64,000 nt of DNA from contig CAJNDS010002170.1 in the NCBI GenBank assembly GCA_905221605.1, forward strand, positions 248,001-312,000, read 5' to 3'. A program made the translations under genes and the position numbers. The DNA is from Symbiodinium natans. Its lineage: Eukaryota; Sar; Dinophyceae; Suessiales; Symbiodiniaceae. Position 1 is the first letter of the stretch. Each line of letters begins with the position of its first letter. The notes under the pieces are model-generated. The model worked only from the letters and a program-made list of their open reading frames with translations. It did not search any database and was not told the origin of the DNA. This document shows, piece by piece, positions 62,744 to 64,000 of the stretch.

Positions 62744-63221
62744 GGTGATCTTCCTCCAGGGTGTGCCTTGAGCTTCTCGGGCATGCCTGTTTATAGTGCA
62801 CAGCCGAAAGAATGGAAACCCGAAAGAAGCAGCACAGCTGTCCTGCCAATGGTTTGCTTCTGAGACGTTGCCAACATGCTGCCAGTTTGAGTCCTGTTTC
62901 GTGCGTGCTGCTAGCCGCAGGGCAAGCTTAGCGTTTAGATGAATTTTGTGGTCTTTCGGAAACCTCGAAGGGCCCCTTACCTTAGCTAGTGTGCAGCGCG
63001 CTGTACAGCATCGTGCTGCGAAAGAATTTGCATGAGACGACGAGTCCAAAACCGGATCTAGAACCGTCTCACGGGCAGCCCGGCCTCGACCGCAGCAGGC
63101 AGTGGCCGTGTGCCGAGGCGACAAAGGCAGAGGGATGGGATTGCTTGGCCTTTTGGCCTTTGCAGATAGCAATAGGCACATATGTACTTGCGCATGCATG
63201 CATGACGTGCAGAGCGAGAAG

Positions 63222-63381
63222 GTACCTGAAATCCAAGATGCCCTGATGCAGCTCTTCAAAGAAGTGTGCCCCCAGACAGTGTTGGTTCATGCGACAGGAA
63301 TGCTCCTTGATGTTGAGACCGTGAAGTCTGGCTGCCAAAAGGTGAAAGGGCGACTTGAGCAGACGGAGCTGCCGCAAGGCG
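63222..63381 (+). CDS. Unassigned exon downstream of HYDIN
   Basis: Reads EIQDALMQLFKEVCPQTVLV and then LLDVETVKSGCQKVKGRL after an AG|G start, with protein-like composition. A second candidate lies at 63438-63540 (QSRDFRIPDFESICRKQKD or another frame). They probably belong to the next gene on the same strand. I recognise no family. Confidence 0.4.
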
Positions 63382-63540
63382 TATGTTGGCATCGTTAGCC
63401 CTGTAGTTTGAGATGTCGATCGCTCCCACTTGTCGCCCAGGGCCTGCAGTGCAAGGCATCGTCACAGCCCGCGAATTGGCAGAGCCGAGACTTCAGGATT
63501 CCAGACTTCGAGAGCATCTGTCGAAAGCAGAAGGACAGAA

Positions 63541-64000
63541 CAGCTGAAATCACACGATCTCCCTCGTGGCCCAAGCCTCCATCAGCATGCAAAGGCCGAT
63601 GCAGGGCCTGGTGTTCCACGATTCGAGCTGAACAAATGAACATGCGTCACCCTCGTTGACGTTGTCCCGGGCAAGCAGTGCTGCATGCCCTTTTGTCAAA
63701 TGTCCGAACGGATTCTCCAGCATGACATAGCTGTAGCTACATTCAAAGCCTGTCGAGCCACATACGACACATACATATGTACAAACCCCGGCATCCTGGC
63801 CATGCGGATCGCCGCTCGATCATGGGGATTGGTGAGGCTGAGTTTCTTCACCCCGAGTCTATCTCTGAAACTTTGAAATGCCCAGTGACGCAGCATGCAC
63901 TAGACTCGCTTGACAGTCGTGCCTTTCCCTTGCCGTTTTTGTGTGGTCATGATTTCAAAACCTCTGGTTGACCCAAAATTTTTGCGACGAATAAGATTCG
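63541..64000. other. No recognisable gene at the right edge
   Basis: Short frames only. Any continuation of the gene that starts near 63222 would run off the window. Confidence 0.4.

Overview
The window is nuclear DNA of a flagellated protist, most likely a dinoflagellate of the Symbiodinium type. Reasons: GC-rich sequence; genes made of many very short exons separated by short introns; many introns that start with GC instead of GT and end in AG followed by G; TTTAGGG-type telomere-like repeats; and a decayed retroelement with a restriction-like endonuclease. The species is inferred from these traits and was not tested by any search. I saw no operons, Shine-Dalgarno sites or rRNA genes, and I recognised no tRNA gene.

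Layout. 1-4575 has no recognisable gene but holds two facing arrays of a 22-bp repeat (1098-1234 and 1702-1836). Two pieces at 4576-4655 and 5049-5117 look like exons of a pepsin-type aspartic protease. They stop just before telomere-like repeats, which run forward at 5139-5185 and 5261-5292 and inverted at 5432-5487 and 5601-5630. A 100-base assembly gap (5798-5897) leads into two tandem, frameshifted copies of an endonuclease-type non-LTR retrotransposon (5898-6560 and 6655-9657). 9658-12798 shows nothing I can assign. 12799-14654 holds exon-like pieces of an unrecognised gene with a hydrophobic C-terminal part.

From about 15.7 kb to 62743 the plus strand carries one enormous gene: a homologue of HYDIN, the giant ASH-domain protein of the ciliary central apparatus. 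I followed it as about 160 exon-sized segments in the same order as animal HYDIN, through the N-terminal ASH domains, the middle charged, P-loop and coiled-coil part, the C-terminal ASH series and the stop codon. Many junctions are fixed to the base by the protein match, and many of those introns are GC-AG.

Two other genes appear to sit, on the same strand, inside HYDIN introns: an intronless two-membrane-segment protein gene (23737-25401), and a multi-exon gene with mTERF-like repeats (about 27118-30071). The introns also carry minisatellites with 9-13 bp units, GA, GT, CA and AT microsatellites, and a composite 1.5-kb insertion (59691-61232). Downstream of the HYDIN stop, 63222-63381 has one more unassigned exon-like piece.
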